Part shown: positions 13,060 to 25,249 of the stretch, in pieces
Layout: every line of letters starts with the position of its first letter
Numbering within the stretch: the stretch's first letter is position 1
Assembly (NCBI RefSeq): GCF_032854445.1
Contig: NC_088300.1
Coordinates: 33,401,608 to 33,465,607 of the forward strand
Source: Liolophura sinensis
Lineage: Eukaryota > Mollusca > Polyplacophora > Chitonida > Chitonidae
Length of the DNA: 64,000 bases
Direction: 5' to 3'
The notes under the pieces: model-generated
Database searches by the model: none
Seen by the model: the letters and a program-made list of their open reading frames with translations, nothing else
Told to the model about the DNA's origin: nothing
Made by a program: the position numbers and the translations under genes

Positions 13060-14655
13060 GTTTAGCGAAGGCCAGTTCCTGGGATTTCTTTCGCTCCAAT
13101 TCCAGCAGCTAAAGTTTGCGTAGGCGCGACTCTATTTCGCTCAAAATCACAACCGCTTTAGTAAAGCTAACAGTTCCGTGTTAGGGCTTGCTCCCATCCA
13201 CACAGATGCCATTTTCAGTCAGTTATTCCATCAAGTTTGCAAACTTGAATATGCAATAAACTGCAATGAAAATCAGCCAATTGTATGACTTATTTTAGAT
13301 CACCGTTCGTTCTTGAGTCGCGTATAGTTTTGGAAATTGATCTCAAATTTTCAGGACAACACATTATAGAAGTAATTACTGCCATTGAGATAACTATCTG
13401 CAAAACAGTCCTGAATATCTGGACCCAGATGTGCAGGGACCAAGTACCTAACTACATGACATTAATTACCAATGACTAGATTAGTAGGCATTAATTGTTA
13501 TATACCGACATTTTTTTTGAAGCACATGTCTGGTATTATAACCCTGGAACGATCTCTGTATGTCGAATCCCAACCATGGGCAGACAATTTCTGTAGATTG
13601 CTCCCCTGTCAATGTCAGTTATGCCCTAGTGATGATTAACGGTAGTAAGTGGCCGTAGAGATTTATGCTCAGTCTTTGTCAGTTAAAGACGACTAGCCTG
13701 CCACCACCAATAAATTCAATCAAATTCACCAATATAGCGTTTGTCTGAACGTAAACCACCAAACTATGAGACTATTGGTCTTACGTATTACATACGTATG
13801 TAACATTCACACTCGAGTGAAAAGTTATTTTTTAGCCTGTTTTAAGTGAATGGGTATGGGGTATGTTTGCTTTACTTACATTTGTTTTGAAAAAAATTAT
13901 GTTTATGGTTTCGAACAGATTTTAGTCTCACGATATCGTTAAAGGAGTTTTTCTAAGTGATGAACCAATCGTCCACCTCATCACCTTGGCGACTACATTG
14001 TGGAGATTTTCTCGTTTCCAGCCGATCTAAATTGCTTAACTGGAATTTCACTGTCGTATGTTTGACCTAGAAATCTCGTTGTAATCACTCAAAAGATCAT
14101 TTCTTTATATGTAAAGAGTATTTCTGCCACCAGAACCATTTCATAAAGAAGTATTTACATATGTCATTGATTTTTTCATGTGCAGATGGACTTCAAATAC
14201 GATGGTGTCAGTTTATTTTCGTCAATTCCTGCCTGCTCCCCAGAATTTATCGCAGAAATGCAGAGCAAGTTTTTGCAGAATTTGATAATAATCTGATTTG
14301 TGTCAGCGATGTGTCAAGAAGACCGTGAAGTGGTTACTCTTGTTTTCTGGAGTACAGAAGTGAATGGAAAACTTCATAAACAGTGAAGTGGTAGTGGAAA
14401 AATGGTAGCAGTCGAAGAATGAAAAATTCTATATATCGTAATTCCACTATAAAATTATCTTATTGCTCAAGATAAAGATGTCATCCTCAGATTTCCTCAT
14501 TTATTTCAAAATAGATACTTGCTTATGGTTATGATTATTATTTGTTTAATTAAACTCAATGTAATAATATTTATTTATTTGCGGACGGTCAAGTTGAAGT
14601 GCAGAGGATACTGGAGTGTCTGGTGTTGGGCAAGGACGTTCACAAGGCGGTTTAG
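13060..14655 (+). repeat. Segmental duplicate family A, copy 2
   Basis: It is homologous to 9800-11030 throughout, with substitutions and small indels. Shared blocks include TTTGCGTAGGCGCGACTCTA, AAATTGCTTAACTGGAATTT, GAATTTGATAATAATCTGAT and GATTATTATTTGTTTAATTA. The frames that are open in the other copies are broken here. Confidence 0.7.
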
Positions 14656-15048
14656 AAACCCCCAGACTTATAGAAACTACTATTTAATTGATGAATAATG
14701 ATGACAACGCCACATTGGCAATATTTCAGCAATATTGTGCTATTTAGGCACTTAATACCGATATTTCAGTTAAGATTGGAAGGCGTTCAATAAAGTGATT
14801 CTTCTCACAATTCCTAGGCAATTATGCACGTCAGATGTAAGGATATAGGGGAGCCGGTCTCACCTGAACGGTTAAGAGACTGGGACAAGCAAAGCACTAG
14901 TGTTGTTTTTAGCTTCTGTCTAACGTTCGTTCGAAGACCACAATGTGGTGTGCATTAAACAAAGGTCACATAATATAGAAAAGAAGAAATATATAAGTAA
15001 ATAAACCGATAAACGTTGATAATGCTTCGCAAATAAACAATTTGTGGA

Positions 15049-15061
15049 GGGGGGGGGGGGG
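15049..15061 (+). repeat. Poly(G) tract
   Basis: A run of G that follows family A copy 2, like the run that precedes copy 1. Confidence 0.9.
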
Positions 15062-15348
15062 AGGTGCTCTAATACAAGCGAAAAGAAAGCAATAAACCAC
15101 GAGCCCTTATTACTGTGAGCGTACTAAAATGAAAAGCTTGATTTCTATCATCGTTTTGGTGATAACATTGATGAGATAATGCGATTTACGGTACTAAAAG
15201 TGATAATTTTTAACTGCAATGTAACATCAGCACAAAATGATATTCATATGGAAGTCTTTTTGCTTGGCCTGCTTTTTCAAACGTTAGTCGGAAACAAAAA
15301 TGCAGAAATTTATCAAATATCACATCAGGTTTTTGGGGTTTGGAATTG

Positions 15349-17150
15349 TTTCTTTGCCATTAGATAGTATAATACCCCTGTTGCTGGAAATAAATATTGA
15401 CATTTTATTGGCTATTTTCTGAAAGCGTTAGAAAACTGAATAATTTTCGCGGTGAGAATTGTAACCAGTCGGAAGTTGACATTTGGGATTTTCTCGTGTT
15501 TCCATAGGAACTAACGTTAATGTTTCGTCTTGAATTAAGCCGACAATATATAATATTTATCAAATTAAGCCAACATGAAAACGCCTCCATCAGATGTGGC
15601 AGAGTAAGGACTTTACATTTCGCCCGTGGAACCTTTCTTCTACGGCTGGCTGAGTAGAGCTGGGCTGCATGCTCTACCGTCTGTAGTAATGTACATGTAT
15701 CTTAGTTGATTTTAAGCATTGTCATGGAATGGTATTGTAACACTTTCCCTTTTGATACAATCTCCGTTATGTCTGCCAGCGAGCAAGACTTCTTGGAGTA
15801 CCTCAGTGTATGCACCAGCTTAGACTGATTCGACTGTGGTCTTACTCCAGAAGGTTGGTTAGATGCTTGGTCAGTTTTCTTTCTTTCTTTTTTCTCAAAC
15901 CAGAATTGAACTCTGTTCATTTTCATTTATCGAAAACAATGTTGTGATGACCCAGTTTGTAACAGTTTTTTTGCTCTGAACCCTACACAAGGAGAACTGT
16001 AATATAAAAAAAATATTTACGATGCACCGTAACTGGTACCTTTGCCGTGTTTCAGTAAGTCAGCGCTAAATCATTTTACCAGTTGTGAATTTTCCGAAAA
16101 TAAACTGAAAGAATATCTTTAAAATGATGTGGCAAATGAGAAAATCGATACACTAAGCTGTGTTTTTTTCCCGCAGTCGATACTTTCTGCGGTTAGAAGT
16201 ATATTTGTTCTGTTGCAAAGTCAACAGTCAGGTTTTATCCCGAAAAACTAACGCGCAGTGTCATGTGTAGATAGGTGAAGGTATGTACTGCAGAACGCCA
16301 TATTAAGTATGCACTGTACTTCTCTGTATATGCGCCTAACGCTGGCCAAGTAGTTTATTGACAAAATGGAGGTCCATTACCCTTTGAACAATGAGATATA
16401 TAACAGCTCGGTACTTTGGCAGGAGTTCATGGTTTCCCCCAGGCTTCACCTAGTATATTGGAGAGCCTGTACCACATTAATAAAGGAATTAATATATAAA
16501 TTTATATATAAAAGCCTTCTTATACTCTGGTCGAATGTCTGCGGGGCTACATCTTAATGACTTAATTTTTGGTGCTAAGCTAAGGAGTTTGTCTGACGAT
16601 CAAAATCGGCCAAAATCTCATCAAAAAACAGGTTTCCACAAATATTTCCAATCTGGCACCACATCAAGTGAGTTTCTGAAGTCGCCATTATACATCAAAA
16701 ATTGGATTCCTGATAAAATCGTACCCTTTGTTGTTTATTTAATGACAATGTCTATGATGTGTAAGCTGGTTGGGCTAGTCATTCAGAGATATCTGTAAAA
16801 CCTTTAGAACGATTCACAGCTTACAGACAAATCAAACCACTGTAATTTCCGTAGGTATCAGACAGTTCCCGACACCGTGGACCTCTCTGCTGTGCGAATG
16901 AGCTCGCCACTTAACGAGGTTTCCCTTCTTTCGTTTTTATGCTTTGCCTTCCAAGGCGGAGAGATCGCAAATTATCAGTGATGAAAAGACGGCATAGCAA
17001 ACTGATATCGCGGATCTGGAAAGCAACTGGGCGGATCATGGCGCTTCACCAAAACGATATAACATGATATATAATCGCTAATGTTGTGTCGGGGTGAAAG
17101 CGGACATGGACTATTGAAAGAAGGAATCTGACATAAAAACACATGGCGCA
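15349..17150 (+). repeat. Segmental duplicate family B, copy 1
   Basis: Its first 250 bp (TGTTTCTTTGCCATTAGATA through TTTATCAAATTAAG) recur at about 20925, 24806, 30985 and 36838. Further right, blocks such as GTAATTTCCGT, CAGACAGTTCCCGACACCG and AATGAGCTCGCC recur in copy 2. Open frames at 15179-15367, 16366-16557 and 16535-16798 are not preserved between copies. The function is unknown. Confidence 0.7.
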
Positions 17151-17439
17151 ATGATTAGCCTAGTTTGCTCCCCATTAAATACCCCAATCCCCCATTCCTT
17201 GCTGCAATACACAGGATTATCTATCTTTCCTATATCAACGTTTGCTTTTGTAGCAGTGTAAGATGGTGAGAGTATACGTACATTCATCAAACTATATGCC
17301 GATCGTTGACAAAGCTGTCGTTCGGGAATGTTGTTATAAACATTCCATATATTAACTTAAAATGTAAGAGAAAAATATCCATGTATTTTTGCACGGTTAG
17401 TCTTCAGTATGGACCATATATCACCATATGACAACTTAA

Positions 17440-19553
17440 TCCAGTTCATTTACCGAGTATTAATTTGTGCTTATATGGTACAAACTCTGCTATAGAGTTT
17501 GAAAGAATTATCAAAGGGACAATGACTAACACTGCGTTCAGCCTCTTCACGGTCCTTTATGACTTTACGACAGTCATTATCATTCAAGTATTTACTTTTG
17601 GATTTTTCTAGATCTTAGGTATAGTTCTATCGGCAGCTCGTAAAACAAGTTCATTAAATTTTAATATAGGATCATGCGCTGCATTGCAAGCGCCAGAGGT
17701 GATATCAGCCTTACAGAACATCTCAATGGCGATCCAATCTGCTTTATCAAACTTCCACCTAGCCACACGTTCTGAAGATGTAGAAGCGAGATGCTCTAGG
17801 ACAATAGGAAAATGGTTACTGCCACAAAAATCCTCATGCCCTTTGCAAGAAAATTCGGAAGAAGTGATGGATCGGTGATAGTGAAATCGATAGCAGAATA
17901 AACGCCATTACCCCCGGATGTAAATGGGTATTAGAAAAATCATTGAAATAACACAGTTCCTCCTTGGTTAAAAATCTTCTACAGTCTTGCCTTTATCATT
18001 TATGTTATTACTGCCCTATAAAGGGTTATCAGATTTAAAATCACCCATTAGTATAAACGGTGTAGGTAATTGTTCTTTTAAATTATGCAATTGGAAAGCT
18101 GACAAAGAAGTGTTCGGAGGAATATACAGCGAATACAGAGTGATTGTTTCAGACAATGAAACACGAACGGCCGCCGCCTGGAGCTATGTATCCCGAGCAA
18201 CAGGACTGTGGATAGTACTGTTATTTATGAAGATAGAGGAGCCGCTATTCTTCATTACAAAATGTACTATAAAGTGACTAGTTTTTGAAAGTTATTTTAT
18301 CTTTGTCAGCCTTCTTCAGGTGAATTTCCTGAAAACAAAGTTCAACAGGATTTTATGATTGCACTAGCTGTGCTATTTCAATAAAATTTACCTTAAGACC
18401 TCGACAACTCCATTGTACGTATAATCTTGTCATATATAGACATTATGGAGAGGGTGTATAGAAGATTTATCTTTATGTTTGAACCGAGGACGACCCTTAC
18501 TTGGAGATCGACTGGAAGATCTCCGTGGTGCGGGTGATGTATCCATCACATCCAAATCTGATGTTGAGGGACCAACGTCCTCCAACGATCGAGACTTATT
18601 AAAAGTTAGTTCAGTATCCCTGGTGGCCACTGGGTTTTTTAGTCTTATTACTTTGAGGTTTGTTTTTGTCATTATTATTTTTTAGAGGGATTGGTTTCAG
18701 GTTTTATCAGTTTGTTCGGTATTATTTACTGGTTTTATTTGTTGTATTGAAGTAGTCTGGGTTAAGTAAAAATTAAGCGAAGGTTGAGCCGAAAGTTACA
18801 CAGAAATAGAAGCAACCAATGAAACACATTGGCAAACGAAGTCTGTAGAGAAGTATTAGAAAGTGAGACCAATTTCCGGGCGTCCTGATCAGACGTATTG
18901 TTTTTATTTTTAAGCTCATAATTTGTTTTTCCCTAAGGAAATGCGGACAGTCCCGAGAGGAGGCCATGTGGTCACCACCAATTACAACACTTAACTGTTT
19001 TGCTGCAGTCAAAACCGTCATGACCTTCACTGCCGTATCGGAAACAAACCAGTTTATTTTTACAATGCCTCTTTCCGCGATCACAATTTTGGCAATTGAA
19101 ACAACGTGTCCGGTTAGGGATATATAAATCCTCATTTACCCAGTATTGGCCAATGTAGATATACGACGGAAGTGAGGTAGTGTTGAAGGTCAAAAGATAC
19201 GTATTTAGTTTAAGGATGTTACCAGATTTGTTCGTAGTAAAGCGTTTAACTCTTGTAACACCCTGTGAATTTAGTTCTTTGTAGATTTCTTTTTCGGATA
19301 GGTCTGTTATATCGCCATCCCTATCACGACTTATTCCCTGACAGCTGTTCAGTGAATTGTGAAGGGATGTGAATATTTTATTTATCAGATACTTTGTGTA
19401 ATGTAAGTAAATTCTTTGATTGTTGTTGCCGAAAAAAGTCAATGGAAATGTCTCCGGGTCTAAGTCTTTTTTACGTTTTTTAATGTCCCGGCTGCGCCCT
19501 GAAGACCCCTTTTTAAAAGAAAGGGGTGCAGTTTTGAGTTCACACTTCATTTA
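17440..19553 (-). pseudogene. Decayed Jockey-like non-LTR retrotransposon (gag + endonuclease, no RT)
   Basis: The minus strand holds ORF1 from an ATG at 19548-19550. It is open for 192 codons and includes CCHC-type zinc-knuckle motifs (RCFNCQNCDRGKRHC, then CFRYGSEGHDGFDC). After a frameshift it continues as GGDHMASSRDCPHF and DARKLVS. A serine/arginine-rich C-terminus lies at 18430-18672. From about 18425 down to 17440 an APE-type endonuclease follows with many stops and shifts. Recognisable parts are WNCRGLK, PTPFILMGDF-like, AIDFTITDPSLLPNF-like and DCRKVIKDREEAERS. No reverse-transcriptase motif is seen beyond 17440, so the 3' half is missing. ORF1 binds RNA and the endonuclease nicks target DNA in intact relatives. 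This copy cannot be active. Confidence 0.85.
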
Positions 19554-19714
19554 GAGAACTACGAAAGCCCGTCCACTGTCCTGTCTATTATCATGAAAGT
19601 CCGACAAAACTCTCAACTTCCTCTTTTTCCAGCTTTCGACGAAGTCGGCTGAGAGGAAGATACATTAGAAATATTTGGAGAAGGTTTTAAAGAAGTCATG
19701 CTAAACAAGTAAAA

Positions 19715-20190
19715 ATTTCACCCCAGGTGCTCCCCACCCACCACGTAGTGCCAAGACGGTCGATGCCTGCACTTGGGGTTACCCATCAGGAAACACACTA
19801 AGGACTCCACTTGAGGTATACTCCAGCAGATGGCCTTTAATTGCACACCCAATTCCCTACCACGAGCTCCTCCGCCTCTCACCCAATGAACAAGGTAGCA
19901 CACCAGAAAGGAACTACTCGACTGACCCATGAGCCACCGCCTCAAACGCAATCCCGCAAAACGAAATTTGAGAAATCACATTTATTCTCTTGGTATTGAG
20001 AAATTTTGGGACCACGCAGAGGCAAAACGTGACCAAGCCGATTGATCGAACCGGGCCGATCCGACCTCCCGTCTCTCCCCAAGTAAGGGCCAAAGTAGAG
20101 TGTTGGGTGTGAGGATGTCGCAAAACCATCTGGATTCGAGCCTGCGACCAAGCGGGATCATCAAGGTCCCGAGACCAATCAAGGTAGAAT
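19715..20190 (-). repeat. GC-rich block, possible SINE or other mobile sequence
   Basis: This block is far richer in G+C than its surroundings and abuts the 5' side of the retrotransposon. On the minus strand it contains a tRNA box-B-like GCTCGAATCC near 20130. Several overlapping frames are open simply because of base composition. No family is recognised. Confidence 0.35.
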
Positions 20191-20300
20191 AATGACAGTA
20201 TTAACGATCAGTGATCATGTGATATCTGATAACTGTTGATACATGTATATATCGTGCCTCAAATTTCGACGCTACTGGGCTCTCATAGTGGCCGTCGCCG

Positions 20301-20465
20301 CTATCATTTGGTGACCAAGTTCTGGCTGTACACTTCCCGACAAGATACCAGACTGATGTTACCTTGGTCACGTGCTGTATCTCCCTGGCCGCGAAATTCC
20401 ATCAGAACAAGTGTGGTGAATAAATAACAAGCTTTGTTGTTAACTAATAAATGTTTCAGACGAAG
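20301..20465 (+). repeat. Dispersed repeat pair, copy 2
   Basis: Nearly identical to 11758-11925 over about 110 bp (GATACCAGACTGATGTTACC through ACTAATAAATGTTTCAGAC). Confidence 0.85.
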
Positions 20466-20550
20466 GCTGATGTCAAGATGACTGGTACGGGCTAAGATCC
20501 CACCTACAAGCCTTTTGTCAAGCTTACCAGCCTGAAAGAAAAGTACATAA

Positions 20551-20553
<3 letters not shown>

Positions 20554-20608
<55 letters not shown>
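20554..20608. repeat. (TA)n microsatellite, 55 bp
   Basis: An uninterrupted TA dinucleotide run. It produces an Ile/Tyr-repeat artefact frame on the minus strand. Confidence 0.98.
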
Positions 20609-20611
<3 letters not shown>

Positions 20612-20689
20612 GGTAGTAAACGTGTCGTGTTTCCTTTAAGGGGACATTCGACATGTATTGTCAGAAAGTCTAGAATAAGTCACGGCATT

Positions 20690-22170
20690 AATAACAATAA
20701 TATGATTCCAACAATAGAGACAATAAGGAAACAGAAGTACTATACTACCAGGTACATGGAAACGCCGGTTTCTAGGTTTGATTGAAGAAAGGAAAAAATG
20801 GACTATGCAGAATATTTAATCACTTTTACCGGAATATAACAGCAGGTTATTGGTCAAATTTATATTCATAGGAATATTTCATTTTTTTTGGCTTGCAATC
20901 CCAGATATCTCTTTTGGTTTAGAAATGTTTCTTTTTCTTTACTATAATAGCGAATACCGTGTTTGCCTGCAAAATGAAAATGAGCATTTTTCTGGGCCGT
21001 TTTCTGAAGCGTTGTCATAAAATTGAATAACTGGTTGAGAATTGCAACTAGTCAGATTTCAGGTCTTTCCATAGCAACTAACCGTTAACGCTTTCGTCTT
21101 AAATTAGGCGGACAATTTCTCATATTTATCAAATTAAGAAAAGATCGAACACTCTCGGTAAGGTGTTCCTCAACACAGCCTTTACATTCCCCTCAGTGAG
21201 GAGCTGTACTCGACGGCCGGTGTGTATACAGTTTCAAAATGTGATGTTTTCAATGTCAGGTGGAAAGAATTCGTTAACGCCGCTTATAGTGTTATCAAGA
21301 GTAATGTATGGTAATCGATTGTAATGGAATGACATTTTAACTCTTTGCTTTTTGATGGGATGCCCCTCGAAAACCCGAGGCTCTTAGCGACTGAACCGGT
21401 CTGCAGAGATTTCCCTAAAGGCTCCACCCAGTACCAGGAATAAATCTGAGATGTGTAAATTTCCTCAATACGTCACCAGTCCTAAAGAAAATAGATAAAT
21501 CAATAAATAAATAAATCAATAAATCAATAAATCAATAAATAAAAAAACGAAAGCGTTAAGTATTTGGGTGTACGGTCTTCCAAGTTAGCATATAATGATG
21601 AAGTTATTTTAGTGATACAGTAGGGAGTATGTCTTTTGTAGGTACAGATGTCATCGGAAAAACAAGTTTCCACAAGAGTCTGCATTCTGGCACACGATCA
21701 AGCCAATTCTATAAGTCAATATGATCACAGATGTATAAAGAATATGTTGTGTTAAAACCGTATACTTTGTCATGTATTCATTGGTAGGTGTTTGTGATAT
21801 CTAAACTCTGATCACAAGTGTCATTTAGCGATCTCTGTAAAAAATTTAGAACGATACACAACTGTAACAGACAAATCACAACATTGTAATTTCCGTCGTT
21901 AGTAGACAGTTCCCGACACCGCGGACGGGTGTGTGCAAATGAGCTCGCCCCTTATAACGAGGTTTTCTCTCTTTTTATGGCTTCTAAGGTGAAAAGTTCA
22001 CTAACTATCACTGGTAGACAGACAGCATCACAAGTCGACATCAAGAAAAATCACCTCAGGGGTCATGGTGCATGGTTATCTTAACACGATAAGACGATCG
22101 TTAATACACAAAGTGCTGGGGTCAAAATGGACATGGATTATAGAAAACAGGAATAGTGTCGAAAAACACA
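20690..22170 (+). repeat. Segmental duplicate family B, copy 2
   Basis: It matches copy 1 in order: TCATAAAATTGAATAACTGG, then TTATCAAATTAAGAAAAGAT at about 21130, AACAAGTTTCCACAAGAG at 21660, and GACAGTTCCCGACACCGCGG at 21903. A SINE-like piece with (AATC)n/(AAAT)n tail interrupts at about 21365-21545. No preserved frame. Confidence 0.7.
21490..21545 (+). repeat. AATC/AAAT short tandem repeat
   Basis: Repeated AATCAATAAATAAATAAATC-type units that form the A-rich tail of a small element (CGTCACCAGTCCTAAAGAAA just upstream). Confidence 0.85.
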
Positions 22171-22334
22171 TGGCACGTTGATTGAAGAATTCCCTTATTG
22201 TGCTATCGAACACTACCCATCGATATTAATATATGGACGACTGCTTTTATGGTGTTGTATAGGCCTAGGCCATGAGCACAATCAGACTGTCAGTGGCCAA
22301 AACACGAGCCAGCCGTGGACATGAAGTTCTTCCA

Positions 22335-22425
22335 GTAATGCTTTTATACCAGTCCTATCAGAGTGGCGGCGTAAAACACCAGTCATATAATTAAAAAAAT
22401 GTACAAATAAATAAATAAATTAGTG
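22335..22425 (+). repeat. SINE 3'-end fragment
   Basis: It contains AGTAATGCTTTTATACCAG, GGCGGCGTAAAACACCAGTC and an AAATAAATAAATAAATT tail. Confidence 0.65.
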
Positions 22426-22849
22426 TACATAATATAGAAATGTATCATTTTCAATCGATTTAGTGGTTATCGCTTGAAATCCACAATCTCAAGAAACAAC
22501 AATGTCTCCATGATTTTAATCTCTCTTATTTTTGAAGAACATGCATTAATTACTCCGTATTTGTCACAAACTCAACTCTGTGTGTAGTAACGTGGACAGT
22601 TCTTTGCTTATAAATATATACCTTAGCCTTTCATCACATCATTTGTGCAGGCTCGGTGGCCCATAAAAACATTCAAGCCAATAGGTAATCATGTTCAGAA
22701 AAATGATACAAATAACACCATTTGAGATTCCATATAGGTTCCCCTCCATAGATTCCCCTCCACAAGCCGTTATCTAGCCTAAACCGTAAGTTCAGTGACC
22801 GCTATATTCACCCACAAATGATTTGTTTACAAGGCTATTATATGCTGAG

Positions 22850-24130
22850 GCTAATTCCTGGATTGTTCCGTCTTTTATGTTTAAAAGAACAAGCTCTTAG
22901 TTAAATGTAATAGCTTTACGTTGGTGCACATACCCAGATACCCATGTCAGTATGCTATTTCACCAAGTTTAGAGAATTAGATACCAAAAAACACTATACT
23001 GATGATGAATCAACTGGTTTGTTTTAGAAATTGCCAGTGGTTGTCTTGTGGAGTACTGATAAAAACGTAAAGTTAAGTAACAGAAGTACAGAACTACATA
23101 TTTAGTGCTATCGATGTGATGGCTTGCAAAACTATCTGGTTTCGGAGGTACAACGCCCTGACCCTTTGTGAGACTGTATTACATTAATTAAAGACTGAAT
23201 TAGAAATGATTAATTTTTCTGGTACAGGGCAAGGTTTATTTAAGAACATGTCTGATGTTATATCACAGTGTTCTCCCAATAACGATCCGCTAATCATGTG
23301 TAGAATTCTACCATTAGGCAGATTTTTAGGTTTGGCGCGCAAGTATCTTATAAGCTCATCGACATTTGGAAAGTTACTGTCGACACATCATCGAACCTCA
23401 CGACATACCATGTCTAATTAATTACATATATATCCAACATTCACACATGGATGTAGGATCTTTTTGTTAAAGCCTGCTTTCACGGTATGAATAAGATTAC
23501 AACTTCTAAAACTTTATGCTTATTTGTGTCCCCTCCCCATCCCCCCATCCCCTCCATTACCCAAAACTTTGAGTTTATGTCCTGAAATAAAATATTTTCC
23601 AATTAATGAAACCACCGCCTACCACACCAACCTAGCGACTACTGTGAACCGTTTTGTGGTTTCCAACCAAATTAAATTTGCTCACTTGAAATTTCATCAT
23701 TATTATTTTTGTATGTTACAGTTATCCCTGCAATTGCACAAAAGGTCTGCGCTTTATTCGTTTTTATATATGAATGGAATTACTCTTACGAAATCACCCT
23801 ATCTAGAAACATTCGCCTTTGTCATCGACTTTCACATTTGGAATCGCTGTCTAATACGATGGTATCAGTTTATTGTCGTGACCTTTGTAAACTCTTCGGA
23901 GTTTATCTTAAAAATGTCAAACGAGCTTTTTCAGAATTCGATTAAAATCTGATTTGTGCCAGGTTTGTGCCACGAAAGCCATCATGTATTTACTCTTCTT
24001 CAAAGAGATACATCTATGCAAGTTAACGGTAAACCCCAAACAACCTAATGCAATATGAAGCATTTTCGGAAACAACAGTTTACAGTTGTCGTTCAAAAAG
24101 CCTACATTTTAAGCGAACTATAAAATTAAC
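22850..24130 (+). repeat. Segmental duplicate family A, copy 3 (most diverged)
   Basis: Matches copies 1 and 2 at spaced blocks: AAATTTGCTCACTTGAAATT, TACGATGGTATCAGTTTATT, AGAATTCGATTAAAATCTGA and AACTATAAAATTAACTTGTA. A plus-strand frame (23524-23952) is open for 142 codons and shares its phase with the frame in copy 1 over about 45 residues. That suggests an old coding segment, but I recognise no family and see no start or splice evidence. Confidence 0.55.
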
Positions 24131-24271
24131 TTGTACACCAGTAAAGGCGAAAACGAGGGGTTCATGAATGTTTCATTTCACGGCTGTTCTCTCGATAACT
24201 GGCACAGCCTAAAGGCTTACTTCCAGCTCATTTGTCAAGCTTATCAAACATGTAGAGGTATCGTATTTATG

Positions 24272-24386
<115 letters not shown>

Positions 24387-24559
24387 TCTTTTCGTGCAGG
24401 TGAAAATCAGTAGGCCGATTTAAAGCAATTATGTCCATTGTAAGCCATAAAATCCCATCCCCAAAAATAAAGATCGATCTGTTTTGTACGTTTAGCGTGT
24501 TAAGCAGTTTTCTGCTCGGTTATGCATTCAAGGTTCATATAGTTCCATTGATATTCAGA

Positions 24560-25100
24560 GGACTCTGATGACACCGATATAGGTAACGAGGAAACGTAAG
24601 AACTATTGACATGTGCATGGAAACACGGGGCTTTTATATTCAGTTGGAGATGAGGATGTGAGATACGCTGAATATTTGATAATTTTCACAAGAATATAAG
24701 ATCAACTAGTGGCTCAATTGATATTCATAGAAATATTCGTTTTTCTGCTTGCAATTCCAAGGACAATTACTTCGGAGACAGACAAAGAAAAAAACTGGGA
24801 GGGGGGATGTTTCTTTGCCCTTAAATAGTATAATATCTTGGTTGCTGGGAATAGAAATGGGCATTTTATATGCCATTGTTTAAGGAATTGTCATAAAATT
24901 GAATAATTTGTCCGGTGAGAATTGTAACTAGTCAAAAGTTAACATTTGAGATTTCCCTTTTTTCCTTAACAACTAACCTTAACACTTTTGTCTTGAATTA
25001 AGAGGACAATTTCTAATATTTATCAAATTAAGAAAAGATGAAAACGTGTCTGTGAGATGTAGCTTGACATGGGCTGTACGTTTCCCCTGGGGGCGTTTTA
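24560..25100 (+). repeat. Segmental duplicate family B, copy 3
   Basis: It matches copies 1 and 2: TGTTTCTTTGCCCTTAAATA, GAATTGTCATAAAATTGAAT, CGGTGAGAATTGTAACTAGT, GACAATTTCTAATATTTATC. The right part seen in copies 1 and 2 is absent. Confidence 0.75.
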
Positions 25101-25249
25101 CCCGATTTTATTCGACGAATTTAGCTAGGTGTGTATAAATGGTCTCAGAATGTGACGTTTCTAATGTGTAGGTGAGGAAATTGTTTTAACGCGGTTTGGT
25201 GATGTATGCGTTACTATGTACAGGAATCGATAGGAATTTAATGGCATGA

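Noticed and set aside
19715-20190. Overlapping minus-strand frames of 66-77 codons as genes
   Set aside because: High G+C alone keeps several phases open, and none resembles a protein family.
20304-20654. 116-codon minus-strand frame rich in Ile-Tyr
   Set aside because: It is produced by the (TA)n microsatellite and by the dispersed repeat at 20301-20465.
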